Part shown: piece by piece, positions 38,388-47,437 of the stretch | Layout: each line of letters starts with the position of its first letter | Position numbering within the stretch: the first letter of the stretch is position 1 | DNA from: Dehalobacterium formicoaceticum | GTDB lineage: Bacteria > Bacillota > Dehalobacteriia > Dehalobacteriales > Dehalobacteriaceae | DNA: 64,000 bases | Assembly (NCBI RefSeq): GCF_002224645.1 | Contig: NZ_CP022121.1 | Coordinates: 2,486,501 to 2,550,500 of the forward strand | Direction of reading: 5' to 3' | Notes under the pieces: generated by a model | Database searches by the model: none | Told to the model about the DNA's origin: nothing | What the model saw: only the letters and a program-made list of their open reading frames with translations | Position numbers and translations under genes: made by a program

Positions 38388-40058
38388 ATGCCACAAGTAG
38401 TTATAAATGATTTTCATGATGGGGTTAATTCCTACAAATCTGATATGAATACTAATCTTTATCAATTTTTAGCAGATCTGAATCTTATTGATGCCCCTTG
38501 CGGCGGCGTTGGTTGTTGTGGAAAATGCAAGGTGCGAATTTTGAATCAGGATTTTACTTTACATAATACGGAAAAAGAGTTTTTTACCGAGAAGGAGCTT
38601 TCCCAAGGATGGCGTTTGGCCTGCTTACATGGTGTAGAAACGGATATTACCTTAGAATTATCGCCCAAAGAAGTGATCAGTGAAATTGTCAGCGATGGCT
38701 ATCTGAGGGATTTCGTCAAAAAACCTCATATTTCAAAAACACTTGACCAAAATGGAAATACCCTCCTGATGGCAGGTGATGAGGTTATTGGCCAGGAACA
38801 AGGGGATACCAGAAATCGGCTTTTTGGTCTGGCGATGGATATCGGAACAACCACTGTCGTTGCAAGCTTAATTGACCTGTTAACCGGTCAGGAACTGACC
38901 AGCATCTCCTGTCTGAACGGGCAGAAAAACTTCGGACAGGATGTAATCACCAGAATTAATTATGCCATGACACAGACGAAGGGCACGTTAATTCTGCAAA
39001 AAACAATATTGCAAGATTTAAGAAATTTAATCGAAGGGATTCTTACCCAGTGCCGGGGGAATTATCCTCTTACCCCTCATGATATTTATGACATTTCCAT
39101 TGGGGCAAACGCTACCATGATTCATCTTTTGGCGGGAATCGACCCTTCGTCAATGGGTAAGTCCCCTTATGCAACTGCTTTTAGCGGGCCTTTGGTTATG
39201 AATGGTTCCAAGGACCTGAAGCTGCCTGTGTCCGAGCATTGCTTGGTTTATTGCCTGCCCGCTGTTTCTGCTTTTGTTGGGGGAGATATTACCGCCGGAA
39301 TCTTGGCTTGCGGAATACATGATGCTTCCAAGAACGTTCTTTTTATTGATATTGGTACCAACGGGGAAATGGTGCTTTCCAAGAATGGCAAGTTTTATGC
39401 TTGTTCCTGTGCAGCCGGCCCTGCTTTAGAAGGGATGAACATTAGCTGTGGGGTGAGAGCAGCCAAGGGAGCGATAGAAGATGTGCAGCTGGTAGGTGTG
39501 GGTAAAGATATTGCCGTTAAAGTTTCAGTTATTGGGGAGGCAAAACCAACAGGCTTATGCGGCAGCGGGTTACTTTCTGCTGTGGCTGAGTTGGCGCGTA
39601 CCGGCATCTTGCATAAAAGCGGACGCTTGTTGGAGCACCCTTTGGTGGAAAGAGTGGCAGGAAAAAAACGTTTTATTATTGATCAAGATAATGAAATTTA
39701 TTTAACACAGCAGGATATAAGACAGGTTCAGCTGGCGAAAGGGGCGATCCTTTCCGGTATTCAAACAATGGCCCAGGCGAACGAGATGACTTTTTCTGAA
39801 ATTGATCAGGTAATGGTTGCCGGTCAATTCGGCGCACATTTAAAGGCGGAAAGCTTAACGGGCGCAGGACTCTTTCCTCAGGAATTAGAAAATGTAATAA
39901 CTTATGTAGGAAATACCTCAAAATCAGGTGCCTATCTCTGCTTGCTTTCCTCCGAGGAAAGAGAAGCAGCAGAAAAGATAGCAAAAAAAATCAGCTATAT
40001 TGAATTATCCCATTTGGACGGTTATGATTCTTTATTTGTTAAAGGGATGGAATTTTAG
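38388..40058 (+). CDS. Corrinoid reductive activator (RamA/RACo type, DUF4445/ASKHA)
   Basis: 556-residue ATP-dependent activator that reduces inactive Co(II) corrinoid to Co(I). The N-terminal 2Fe-2S ferredoxin domain has C38, C43/C44, C47 (APCGGVGCCGKCKV) and C79 (WRLACLHG). The C-terminal ASKHA ATPase shows AMDIGTTTVVASLID (phosphate 1), LFIDIGTNGEMVL and the GLCGSGLLSAVAEL and VAGQFGAHL motifs. Start at ATG 38388 after GCAGGAG. It belongs to the corrinoid cluster. A 32-bp internal piece (39694-39725) recurs at 43949-43980. Confidence 0.94.
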   Translation: MPQVVINDFHDGVNSYKSDMNTNLYQFLADLNLIDAPCGGVGCCGKCKVRILNQDFTLHNTEKEFFTEKELSQGWRLACLHGVETDITLELSPKEVISEIVSDGYLRDFVKKPHISKTLDQNGNTLLMAGDEVIGQEQGDTRNRLFGLAMDIGTTTVVASLIDLLTGQELTSISCLNGQKNFGQDVITRINYAMTQTKGTLILQKTILQDLRNLIEGILTQCRGNYPLTPHDIYDISIGANATMIHLLAGIDPSSMGKSPYATAFSGPLVMNGSKDLKLPVSEHCLVYCLPAVSAFVGGDITAGILACGIHDASKNVLFIDIGTNGEMVLSKNGKFYACSCAAGPALEGMNISCGVRAAKGAIEDVQLVGVGKDIAVKVSVIGEAKPTGLCGSGLLSAVAELARTGILHKSGRLLEHPLVERVAGKKRFIIDQDNEIYLTQQDIRQVQLAKGAILSGIQTMAQANEMTFSEIDQVMVAGQFGAHLKAESLTGAGLFPQELENVITYVGNTSKSGAYLCLLSSEEREAAEKIAKKISYIELSHLDGYDSLFVKGMEF

Positions 40059-40100
40059 TGCTGAATTTATGTTAAAAAGATTAAGCTGGGAGGGATTATA

Positions 40101-41174
40101 ATGCACAAAGACGATAAGATGACACCATTGGAACGAGCTGCGGCATTAGCAAGAGGTGAGGACGTTGATCGTTTTCCAATCAACATGTTTTATGGTGCAC
40201 CTGCCCATGCTATGCTGGGATGGACCAGACAACAGGAATTTGCAGATGGTCGTTCCATTGCTCGGGTTCAAAAAAAGGTCTATGAGACTTTTGGATGTGA
40301 TGGAGTCAGTGCCAGCTATGGCCTTCATGGAATGGCTGTTGCTTTTGGCGCAAAGATATCTGACGACCCTCATCTTCCGAGTTCTATTTTGGAACACCCA
40401 ATCAAAGACATTCGGGATTTATCCATGCTGGATTTGGAAAAGGTTACAGTAAAGACAGATCCCACAGCAAAAAAATGTTACGAAGCGGTGCACATTCTGC
40501 AAGATGAATTAGGTCATGAAGTGGGATGTGGAATGGGTCTTACCGGAGCATTTACTTGCGCCAGTGGTTTAGTCGGACCTGAAAATCTTTTAAAAGCCAT
40601 CATAAAGTACCCTGAACAAGTTCACAGGCTTTTGGAGTTTACTACTAAGGCTATATTGCTGTTAGCGGAACCATTTGTCCGAGAGGGATACGGTATGATG
40701 ATATCTGATCCTATGGTTTCGGGTACCATTCTATCGAAAAAGCATTTTCGTGAATTTGTTTTGCCATATAGCCAATGCTTTGTGGAAGGCTGTAAAAGCT
40801 TTGGTCCCATATACTTATCAACCCATATCTGCGGTGACACTACCGGAATTCTGGAAGATATCGTGGAATGCGGTTATAAGACGATAAGTTTGGATAACAG
40901 GGTGGATCTTGCTGTGGCAAAAAGGCGGATTGGTAGTCAAGTACATTTGATGGGAAATGTAGATCCTGTAGAGGTAATGTATTGTGGCACAACCGACATG
41001 GTAAGAGCGGCTATTAAAACCTGCTGTCGCAAAGCCTGGGACAGCCCAAGAGGCTATACTATCGCTACAGGTTGTGACACGGTATATGGCATGCCAATGG
41101 AAAACGCATACGCTTTTATGGAGGAAGCCCGGAAATGTGCCAGGTATCCCATGATACCTGAAAATTTTATGTAG
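40101..41174 (+). CDS. URO-D/MtaA-family corrinoid methyltransferase
   Basis: 357 residues, close in layout to the 35570 protein (both start MHKDD-x-MTP-x-ERA). The zinc motif is STHICGDTTG with a later cysteine in IATGCDTVYG, and MGNVDPVEVM is conserved. Last methyltransferase of the cluster. The pair probably differ in substrate, or act as donor- and acceptor-side enzymes around the same corrinoid protein; the sequence does not decide. Confidence 0.88.
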   Translation: MHKDDKMTPLERAAALARGEDVDRFPINMFYGAPAHAMLGWTRQQEFADGRSIARVQKKVYETFGCDGVSASYGLHGMAVAFGAKISDDPHLPSSILEHPIKDIRDLSMLDLEKVTVKTDPTAKKCYEAVHILQDELGHEVGCGMGLTGAFTCASGLVGPENLLKAIIKYPEQVHRLLEFTTKAILLLAEPFVREGYGMMISDPMVSGTILSKKHFREFVLPYSQCFVEGCKSFGPIYLSTHICGDTTGILEDIVECGYKTISLDNRVDLAVAKRRIGSQVHLMGNVDPVEVMYCGTTDMVRAAIKTCCRKAWDSPRGYTIATGCDTVYGMPMENAYAFMEEARKCARYPMIPENFM

Positions 41175-41328
41175 ATATTTTATGGTGAAGCTGCACGCTT
41201 AATTTAAACCGAAAATATAGCGAGATTCCAGTTCGAAACATGATAATATTTATTGCATAATAGAACATGACATAGAGGTGGGTGCGGAATTTTCGCTTGT
41301 AAAAATGATTATAGGTAGGAGGAACATA

Positions 41329-42177
41329 ATGAAAAAGATTACAAAGATTAGCCTCATACTGGCATTGGCAGTAATACTGGTAATTACCTCAGCTTGCAAT
41401 TCTAACAATAATACCTCTGAAAACACTAATTCAAGCGGCAACAATTCAGTGAAAGATACAACCCCGGCAAAGAAATCATTAAAAATTGGAACATCATCGG
41501 TATCTATCGATTTGGCTGAATCCGGAGTAGCTCCGCTGGAAGATATGGGATATGAAGTTGAAATCGTTGTGTTTGACGATTATTTTACGCCTAATACAGC
41601 ATTGGTGGAAGGCTCCCTTGATGCAAACTTTTATCAGCATGAATTGTTTATGGATCAATACAATGTCAGCAAGAAAACCGATATTATCATGCTTTCTCCA
41701 AAACTGTATCAGTTTTACGGCGGTCTGTATTCTGTAAAAGCTAATTCCCTGGAAACCCTTCCAGATGGAGGAAAGGTCGGCATTGCCACTGATGCATCCA
41801 ATATCAGTCGCGATCTTATTAATCTTCAGTCTTTAGGTCTGATAACTTTAACAAGTGAGCCGAGAGACTTGTACTCAGTGCTGGACATTGTGGACAACCC
41901 TCATAACTATGAATTTGTCCAGTCTGATCATATGAAATATACCTATATGGATGAATATACGTTTTTGTTGGGGACATCCAACACAATGGCCGCAAATCAA
42001 GTAGATCCCACAAAAAATAGACTTGCCTATTTTCCTGAGCCGGATAATGCCCTTGGAATGTGTGTTATGCCGGCAAATGAAAATGAGCAGTGGGTCAAGG
42101 ATATCATGACTGCATACACATCAGAAGCTGCCAGGGCATATGTGAAGCCATCAAGCGGTTTCGAACCTGTTAAGTAA
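41329..42177 (+). CDS. metQ: MetQ/NlpA-type ABC transporter lipoprotein
   Basis: 282 residues from ATG 41329 after TAGGAGGA. Signal peptide with lipobox (ILVITSAC), then an NlpA domain (LKIGTSSVSIDLAESGV, NFYQHELFMDQYN, DGGKVGIATDASNISRDLINLQSLGLI). The family binds methionine or related compounds. Followed by metN and metI-like genes. Its place after the methyltransferase cluster suggests it may import a methylated substrate or methionine; that is inference. No SAM riboswitch is visible upstream. Confidence 0.88.
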   Translation: MKKITKISLILALAVILVITSACNSNNNTSENTNSSGNNSVKDTTPAKKSLKIGTSSVSIDLAESGVAPLEDMGYEVEIVVFDDYFTPNTALVEGSLDANFYQHELFMDQYNVSKKTDIIMLSPKLYQFYGGLYSVKANSLETLPDGGKVGIATDASNISRDLINLQSLGLITLTSEPRDLYSVLDIVDNPHNYEFVQSDHMKYTYMDEYTFLLGTSNTMAANQVDPTKNRLAYFPEPDNALGMCVMPANENEQWVKDIMTAYTSEAARAYVKPSSGFEPVK

Positions 42178-42200
42178 CATTGCTTACATTTCAATTTAAT

Positions 42201-42233
42201 GCGGCAGGAAAGCGACAGGTGGCTTCCTGCCGC
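42201..42233 (+). promoter_or_regulatory. Stable intercistronic hairpin between metQ and metN
   Basis: GCGGCAGGAA/TTCCTGCCGC, a 10-bp perfect stem with a 13-base loop. No T-run follows, so it more likely stabilises the metQ mRNA end (raising binding protein over permease) than terminates transcription. Confidence 0.5.
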
Positions 42234-42267
42234 ATTATATTAACGTGAAATATGCGGAGGCAAAAAT

Positions 42268-43290
42268 ATGATTGAGATTACAGGATTACAAAAATCCTTT
42301 GGCGACCTACAAGTGCTGGAAAATATAAACATGACCATAAAGGATGGTGATATTTACGGATTGGTGGGAAAAAGTGGGGCTGGGAAATCTACTCTTTTGC
42401 GTTGTATAAATGGTTTGGAATCATATAGTAAGGGCAGTTTGAAGGTCAATAGGGTTGAGGTAAATTCTTTAAACAAACAGGAAATGCGATATTTCCGCAA
42501 AAATGTTGCCATGATTTTTCAACATTTCCCTTTGATGTCAAGAAAAACAGTATATGAAAATATCGCATTTCCTATGCGTTGCTGGAAATATGATAAACAA
42601 CATATCAATACTAAAGTCAAAGAGTTTGCAGAAATTGTGGGCATTACAGATAAATTGGGGCAGAAACCAAACACCTTATCCGGCGGACAGAAGCAGCGTG
42701 TAGCTATCGCTAGAGCCTTGGTAATGGAACCAAAAATTTTGCTGAGTGATGAATCAACATCTGCCTTGGATCCCACCACCACACAATCCATTTTGCAATT
42801 GTTGAATGAGATTAATAAAAAAATGGGAATTACCATTATAGTGGTGACTCATCAAATGGCCGTGGTCAGAGATGTTTGCCACAACGTATCCCTGCTGGAA
42901 AAGGGAAAACTGGTGGTTTCCGGTAAGGTGGAGGAAATCTTTTTAAATCAGCCTGAGAAATTCCGGCGATTCTTGGGTGAGGAGGATGCTTTTTTCACCA
43001 ATAAAGGGATAAATCTGCAAATTATGATTTTGGAAGATAGTATCTCCCGCACTATCTTCAGTGTGATGGCACAGGAATTAAAGGTAGACTTTGCTGTGGT
43101 GAGCGGCAAAATGGAGCACTATAGAGATAAACATATGGGTTCCTTAATTCTAAATTTCAAGGAAGCTGATTTGCCAAAAGTGTGTGAATATTTAACAGCA
43201 AAAGGAATTATTTGGCACCCTTATGAAGCATTGGAGTCTGCAAGTGACATAGTTGAAGAGGGGGTCTGTCGAGTTGGACTTTTTGACTGA
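42268..43290 (+). CDS. metN: MetN-type ABC transporter ATPase with NIL domain
   Basis: 340 residues. Walker A GKSGAGKST, Q-loop IFQHFPLMSRKTV, signature LSGGQKQRVAIARAL, Walker B KILLSDESTSALDP, switch histidine VVTHQ. The C-terminal NIL ligand-sensing domain (about 265-338: INLQIMILEDSISRTIFSVMAQELKVDFAVVSG) marks it as a MetN-type importer ATPase. The metI gene overlaps its 3' end. Confidence 0.93.
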   Translation: MIEITGLQKSFGDLQVLENINMTIKDGDIYGLVGKSGAGKSTLLRCINGLESYSKGSLKVNRVEVNSLNKQEMRYFRKNVAMIFQHFPLMSRKTVYENIAFPMRCWKYDKQHINTKVKEFAEIVGITDKLGQKPNTLSGGQKQRVAIARALVMEPKILLSDESTSALDPTTTQSILQLLNEINKKMGITIIVVTHQMAVVRDVCHNVSLLEKGKLVVSGKVEEIFLNQPEKFRRFLGEEDAFFTNKGINLQIMILEDSISRTIFSVMAQELKVDFAVVSGKMEHYRDKHMGSLILNFKEADLPKVCEYLTAKGIIWHPYEALESASDIVEEGVCRVGLFD

Positions 43291-43945
43291 ATATCAGCAA
43301 GCATTTTTTGTCAAAATTCTGCTTCCCGCATTTGAAGCAACCTTTCAGATGCTGATTATCTCTACACTAATCAGTTCCGTTGCGGGGTTCCTGGTAGCTG
43401 TGGTACTGGTAGTTACAAACAAGGGTGGTATGCTACAAAACAAGTTAATTTACGGTATTCTGAGCTTTTTGGTTAATGTAATCCGTTCCTTCCCATTTAT
43501 CATTTTGGTGGTATTTATCCTGCCTGTTACCAAAGTTATTGTTGGAACTTCCATTGGCGTAAAGGCGGCAATTGTGCCATTGGTGGTAGCTGCCACTGCG
43601 TTTATTGCAAAGATAATCGAAAATTCTCTTCAGGAGGTTGACGAGGATCTAATTGAGGCAATGAAATCCTTCGGTCTTTCGGATGCACAAGTGATTTTTA
43701 ATGTGATGTTTTCCGAGGCATTGCCTTCTATAGTTTCAGGCATTATTTTGGCTACAATTGCAATTCTAGGTTCCACCGCTATGGCTGGAGCAGTCGGTGC
43801 AGGTGGTATTGGTTCTGTTGCATTGACATATGGTTACCAAAGTTTTAATAAACAAGTAATGTGGCTTACCGTTATTATTTTGATTATTTTGGTTCAGGTA
43901 ATTCAATTTATTGGCAATTTAGTTTATCGCAGAATGAAGCCATAA
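43274..43945 (+). CDS. metI: MetI-type ABC transporter permease
   Basis: 223 residues from TTG 43274, chosen for the AGAGGGGG 9 bases upstream; an earlier TTG at 43253 is possible. Five membrane helices and the EAA loop for ATPase contact (EVDEDLIEAMKSFGLSDAQVIFNVMF). Forms a MetQNI-like importer with its neighbours; it overlaps metN by 17 bases. Confidence 0.9.
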   Translation: MDFLTEYQQAFFVKILLPAFEATFQMLIISTLISSVAGFLVAVVLVVTNKGGMLQNKLIYGILSFLVNVIRSFPFIILVVFILPVTKVIVGTSIGVKAAIVPLVVAATAFIAKIIENSLQEVDEDLIEAMKSFGLSDAQVIFNVMFSEALPSIVSGIILATIAILGSTAMAGAVGAGGIGSVALTYGYQSFNKQVMWLTVIILIILVQVIQFIGNLVYRRMKP

Positions 43946-43948
43946 CTA

Positions 43949-43980
43949 AAATTTATTTAACACAGCAGGATATACGACAG
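43949..43980 (+). repeat. 32-bp copy of an internal piece of the corrinoid activator gene
   Basis: Thirty-one of 32 bases match 39694-39725 inside the RamA-type gene (the single difference is C for A at the base before GACAG); in that gene the piece encodes the IYLTQQDIRQ segment. It starts three bases after the metI stop and similarity ends sharply on both sides. It looks like a scar of a duplication or recombination between the two ends of the cluster. Confidence 0.75.
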
Positions 43981-44760
43981 TGCAAGACAGTGGATTGCTC
44001 TAGCCTAACTGGTTCACGCCCTTCTGTTCCTCTTAATTTCATAGGACTACTATATATTTAGTAATTTCTTAATATTTACTTTTTTATGAGCTCTACCCAT
44101 ACCCGCCTTCGCCGGGAGGCAGTTGGTCATGCTTTGCAAGACCAACTAACATAAGGGTTTGTATCGGTTAAGCAATAAAGGGTAAAGCATCGCCTGGCTA
44201 ACGCCAGCCCTTGACTGCTAGCAAAATCCCTGACTATTAAGCTACTAAAATGTGCGAGTTACTATGGTATCTTTCGTACTCTATGGGGGACGTATAGACC
44301 AAGCTACTATGAGATCTTCTGCAATTATGCCAGGTTACGAAGCCCTGCTTTAAAAAATCAGCGTCACTATACCAGTTGAAGCCAATACTGTTCAAAATCT
44401 TGATTGTAGCTTTAACTACTTTTCCGTCAAGATATTAGTTCTAAATACCCGATTTCTATTTCTGAACATTTCCCTGTCACCAGAAGCACCTCTAAACCTC
44501 GCCTGTAGGTGTCCTTTTTGAAACCGAATATCTCAATACGCTGGAAAGTAAAAATGAGTTCACTCTAGGTGTCATGAGTTTTAGCGTTTTTTCTTCACTT
44601 TATTTTAGCATTTATCAAAGGAACAAAATTTGCCATTCATTCGTCTGTTAGTATAGCTGACAAGGAATTATTATCGAAAATTGAAAAGACAGCTGTAAAT
44701 CAAGGTAACAAGCAATTCATAGAATGTTGATACCTTAATTAAAGCTATACTTTATGCAGG
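43981..44760. other. 780-bp region without an intact gene; several hairpins
   Basis: No convincing coding region on either strand. Between 44098 and 44213 there are close-set inverted repeats: AGTTGGTC/GACCAACT around 11 bases, CTGGC-TAAC-GCCAG, and a CCCGCCTTCGCCGGG-like arm. On the minus strand a short open stretch (about 44405-44525) reads GFKKDTYRRGLEV-like residues, with no family recognised. The composition looks like a decayed mobile element or a structured RNA; I cannot choose. Confidence 0.4.
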
Positions 44761-44777
44761 AAAGGGGATTTAAATTT

Positions 44778-46595
44778 ATGAAGAAAAAATGCGGTGGATT
44801 GGTTTTAGGATTATTACTTATTTTAATTTTCTTCGTCCCCGCTTGGGGGGCAGAAACAAATGAACAGCCGGTTTCCCTGGATAACGCTTTTAATGGAAGC
44901 TCCCTTATTCCTTTTGATTTTAAAGGATATACTTTTGTGAACGGCGAGCTGCGTACTTTTAATGACGCATCTAGCTATAAAAACTACTGTATCAATGACC
45001 GGGTATTGGTACCAGTCCGTTTGGTGACCTCAGCTTTAACAGATTTAGAAAATGCTGTTTATTGGAATATTCGTTGGGATGAAGCCAATCCTGATAAGGT
45101 TACTTTGGAAACCAGCCATGAACCTAAGTATAAAGTGGTTATTAGCGTCGGCAGTAAGACCATGCATGTAAACGGGAAGGACATCGCTTTAGATGTGCCG
45201 GCGCAGCTGATTGAAGACAGGATTGTATTACCCCTTCGGGCCATCAGCGAGGCAATAAACCGGGAAGTTTCTTGGTTAGACGATACGGTCATCATCAGCC
45301 AGGTTCCTATTGATCTATCCAGTGCTAAAACTCAGGAAGTGTTGAGTAAAGCGAAAAATCAATTAAGCACCTGCGGCCTGGATGTTGATGATAAGCCCGT
45401 ACCGGTAGCCATATATCATGACGGATACTATGCTTTAAAGGGCTATTTTGACGCGAAAGATAATTATGTAACAGAGCTGTATTATTATAAAAACGGGGAG
45501 ACCAGCAAAATTAATTTGGCGGGAGAACCTGAGATTAGTATGCCTTACAGCCTTGAAGGCAAAAGCGTAATAGGTGACAGCCTTTACTATCCTACAAGGA
45601 TCGGGACCGAAACAAAGCTTTACCGGCTGGATTTTGCCACCAACACCTCGGCGGAGGTTTGTTCCTTATCTGCGGATAATGTGGGCTGGTCTTTGGATCA
45701 CGAGGGCTGGTTTGGTGGTGTCATCCATTTAGGCCAAAATATTTTTGTGATACTACATAGTGGAGATGGAACGATGGGCGGTGACGCGATTTACCGCCTG
45801 GTAAATAATAGCTTGGTGCAGGTTGGTTATCCTAAATTACTGTCATCTATCGCACTAGTTGGTACAAAGTTATATTATACCAGTATGGATGGTATGGGGA
45901 TGACGGAAAATAATTTATCTTATCTTGATCTGACCAAAGATGAGCCCGTGTCCAATATCGCGTTGGATGGCTTTACCTATGATCTTATCAGGAAGACAAC
46001 GGTAAACTTCACTTCTCTCGGCGTTTCCACCGATATGGAAGGTCTGGCAGTAAAAGATAACTATATCTATTCCATGCTTTATGAGCAGATGGCAAAAAAA
46101 GACAACAGGAATGTGGTGAAAATCGATACTACAGATAATACGCAAACAATTCTGCCCATAGAAGTGAATAAGTTCTGGCTGGTTACCGATGGTATTGTTT
46201 ATCAGGAATTTACGAACGGGAAATTGATGAAGTCGGATTTTGACGGTAATAACGCCAGGGTCTTGGTGGATAGAAACCTTGAAATGATCAAGGTTTATGA
46301 CAACCAGGTCTATTATACGGTTACTGGCGAAGCCGGGCTGTATCATTTCAATACGGTAACGGAAGCTGGGGAAAAACTCAGCGATATCGTAGCAGACGAT
46401 ATCTTAATTAATCAGTCCGGCACTTATTTTATCAACAAATCTTATGACGCGGGCATATTTAAAATTAGCGGGGGTAAGTCCGCAAAAATAGCTGATGGCT
46501 TTATTCAACAGTATATCAATACCTTCGAAGGTATTTTATACAATAAGTGGGGTTCGGCCGAGGTGTATTTAGCTGCTCCTTCCCTTCAAAACTAA
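44778..46595 (+). CDS. Secreted protein: copper amine oxidase N-like domain plus DUF5050-type propeller
   Basis: 605 residues from ATG 44778 (AAAGGGG upstream). Signal peptide MKKKCGGLVLGLLLILIFFVPAWGA. Residues about 40-180 form a copper amine oxidase N-terminal-like domain (DRVLVPVRLV, MHVNGKDIALDVPAQLIEDRIVLPLRAISEAI), common in Firmicute surface proteins and not itself an oxidase. The rest has repeated short beta-sheet units (DSLYYPTRIGTETKLYRLD, NQVYYTVTGEAGLYHFN) of the DUF5050/propeller type. Extracellular binding or sensing role likely. A two-component operon follows. Confidence 0.8.
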   Translation: MKKKCGGLVLGLLLILIFFVPAWGAETNEQPVSLDNAFNGSSLIPFDFKGYTFVNGELRTFNDASSYKNYCINDRVLVPVRLVTSALTDLENAVYWNIRWDEANPDKVTLETSHEPKYKVVISVGSKTMHVNGKDIALDVPAQLIEDRIVLPLRAISEAINREVSWLDDTVIISQVPIDLSSAKTQEVLSKAKNQLSTCGLDVDDKPVPVAIYHDGYYALKGYFDAKDNYVTELYYYKNGETSKINLAGEPEISMPYSLEGKSVIGDSLYYPTRIGTETKLYRLDFATNTSAEVCSLSADNVGWSLDHEGWFGGVIHLGQNIFVILHSGDGTMGGDAIYRLVNNSLVQVGYPKLLSSIALVGTKLYYTSMDGMGMTENNLSYLDLTKDEPVSNIALDGFTYDLIRKTTVNFTSLGVSTDMEGLAVKDNYIYSMLYEQMAKKDNRNVVKIDTTDNTQTILPIEVNKFWLVTDGIVYQEFTNGKLMKSDFDGNNARVLVDRNLEMIKVYDNQVYYTVTGEAGLYHFNTVTEAGEKLSDIVADDILINQSGTYFINKSYDAGIFKISGGKSAKIADGFIQQYINTFEGILYNKWGSAEVYLAAPSLQN

Positions 46596-46735
46596 ATTCC
46601 GATCAAGTAGTCAGAATCGAATTCTCCTTCGGCGATGATGTGTATATCCCGCTTTTTGCCGATAGAGAAGAAGATAAAGTTCAAATAGAACAGCATGTCG
46701 GCTTATATATCACAGTCGGGAGGAGCAAAAATTAT

Positions 46736-47437
46736 ATGAAAATCCTAATCGCGGATGATGAGATTGACATCCGAAATTTAATAAAAATAAGCCTTGAGGA
46801 AAACGGCTACACCGTCCTGGCGGCACAGAACGGCAAAGAAGCATGGGACATCCTGACGGCACAAGACATCGATCTGGCTATCCTCGATGTGATGATGCCG
46901 GTGATGGACGGTTTCAATCTTCTGCGAAAAATACGGGAACACAGCACCATCCCCGTCATCTTCTTGACTGCACGAACGGATGACATGGACAAGGTTTTGG
47001 GGCTTGGACTCGGCGCGGATGACTATCTCGGGAAGCCATTTTCCGTTGCCGAGTTGATAGCCCGTGTAAGAGCGCTGCTGCGCCGGAGTAACGAATATCT
47101 GTCGCCGAAGGAACAAACCGCTGCCGCAATTACATACGGACATTTATCCATCGACAAAGAAAAATGCTGCGTCTTTAAGGACGGAAATCCAATCGAGTTT
47201 GGCGCAAAGGAATACAAACTGCTTCTGTACTTTATGGAGAACCCGGAGCGGGTTTTCACAAAACGACAACTTTATCAAGCAGTGTGGGATGAGGAATTTT
47301 ATTATGACGGCAACACTGTGATGGTGCATATCAGCCGAATCCGAAGCCGGATTGAGGACGATCCACATAAGCCAAAGTATTTGAAAACCATTCGCGGCAT
47401 CGGTTATAAGCTACATTATCTAAACGAAACGTCATGA
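46736..47437 (+). CDS. OmpR/PhoB-family response regulator
   Basis: 233 residues from ATG 46736, supported by GGGAGGAG at 46718-46725. Receiver: acidic pair in IADDE, phospho-acceptor D51 (AILDVMMPVMDG), FLTARTDD and GKPFSV. Winged-helix DNA-binding domain ends NTVMVHISRIRSRIEDDPHKPKYLKTIRGIGYKL. Coupled to the kinase gene by an ATGA overlap. Codon use is more GC-rich than its neighbours upstream, hinting that 46.7-51.2 kb may have been acquired as a block. Confidence 0.93.
   Translation: MKILIADDEIDIRNLIKISLEENGYTVLAAQNGKEAWDILTAQDIDLAILDVMMPVMDGFNLLRKIREHSTIPVIFLTARTDDMDKVLGLGLGADDYLGKPFSVAELIARVRALLRRSNEYLSPKEQTAAAITYGHLSIDKEKCCVFKDGNPIEFGAKEYKLLLYFMENPERVFTKRQLYQAVWDEEFYYDGNTVMVHISRIRSRIEDDPHKPKYLKTIRGIGYKLHYLNETS

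Noticed and set aside
41175-41328. SAM riboswitch upstream of the metQ-like gene
   Set aside because: No S-box core motifs or terminator are visible in this stretch.
44062-44620. OMEGA-type guide RNA next to an IscB or TnpB remnant
   Set aside because: The hairpins invited it, but I could not identify an RRxRR/HNH or TnpB coding remnant, so the claim is not supported.
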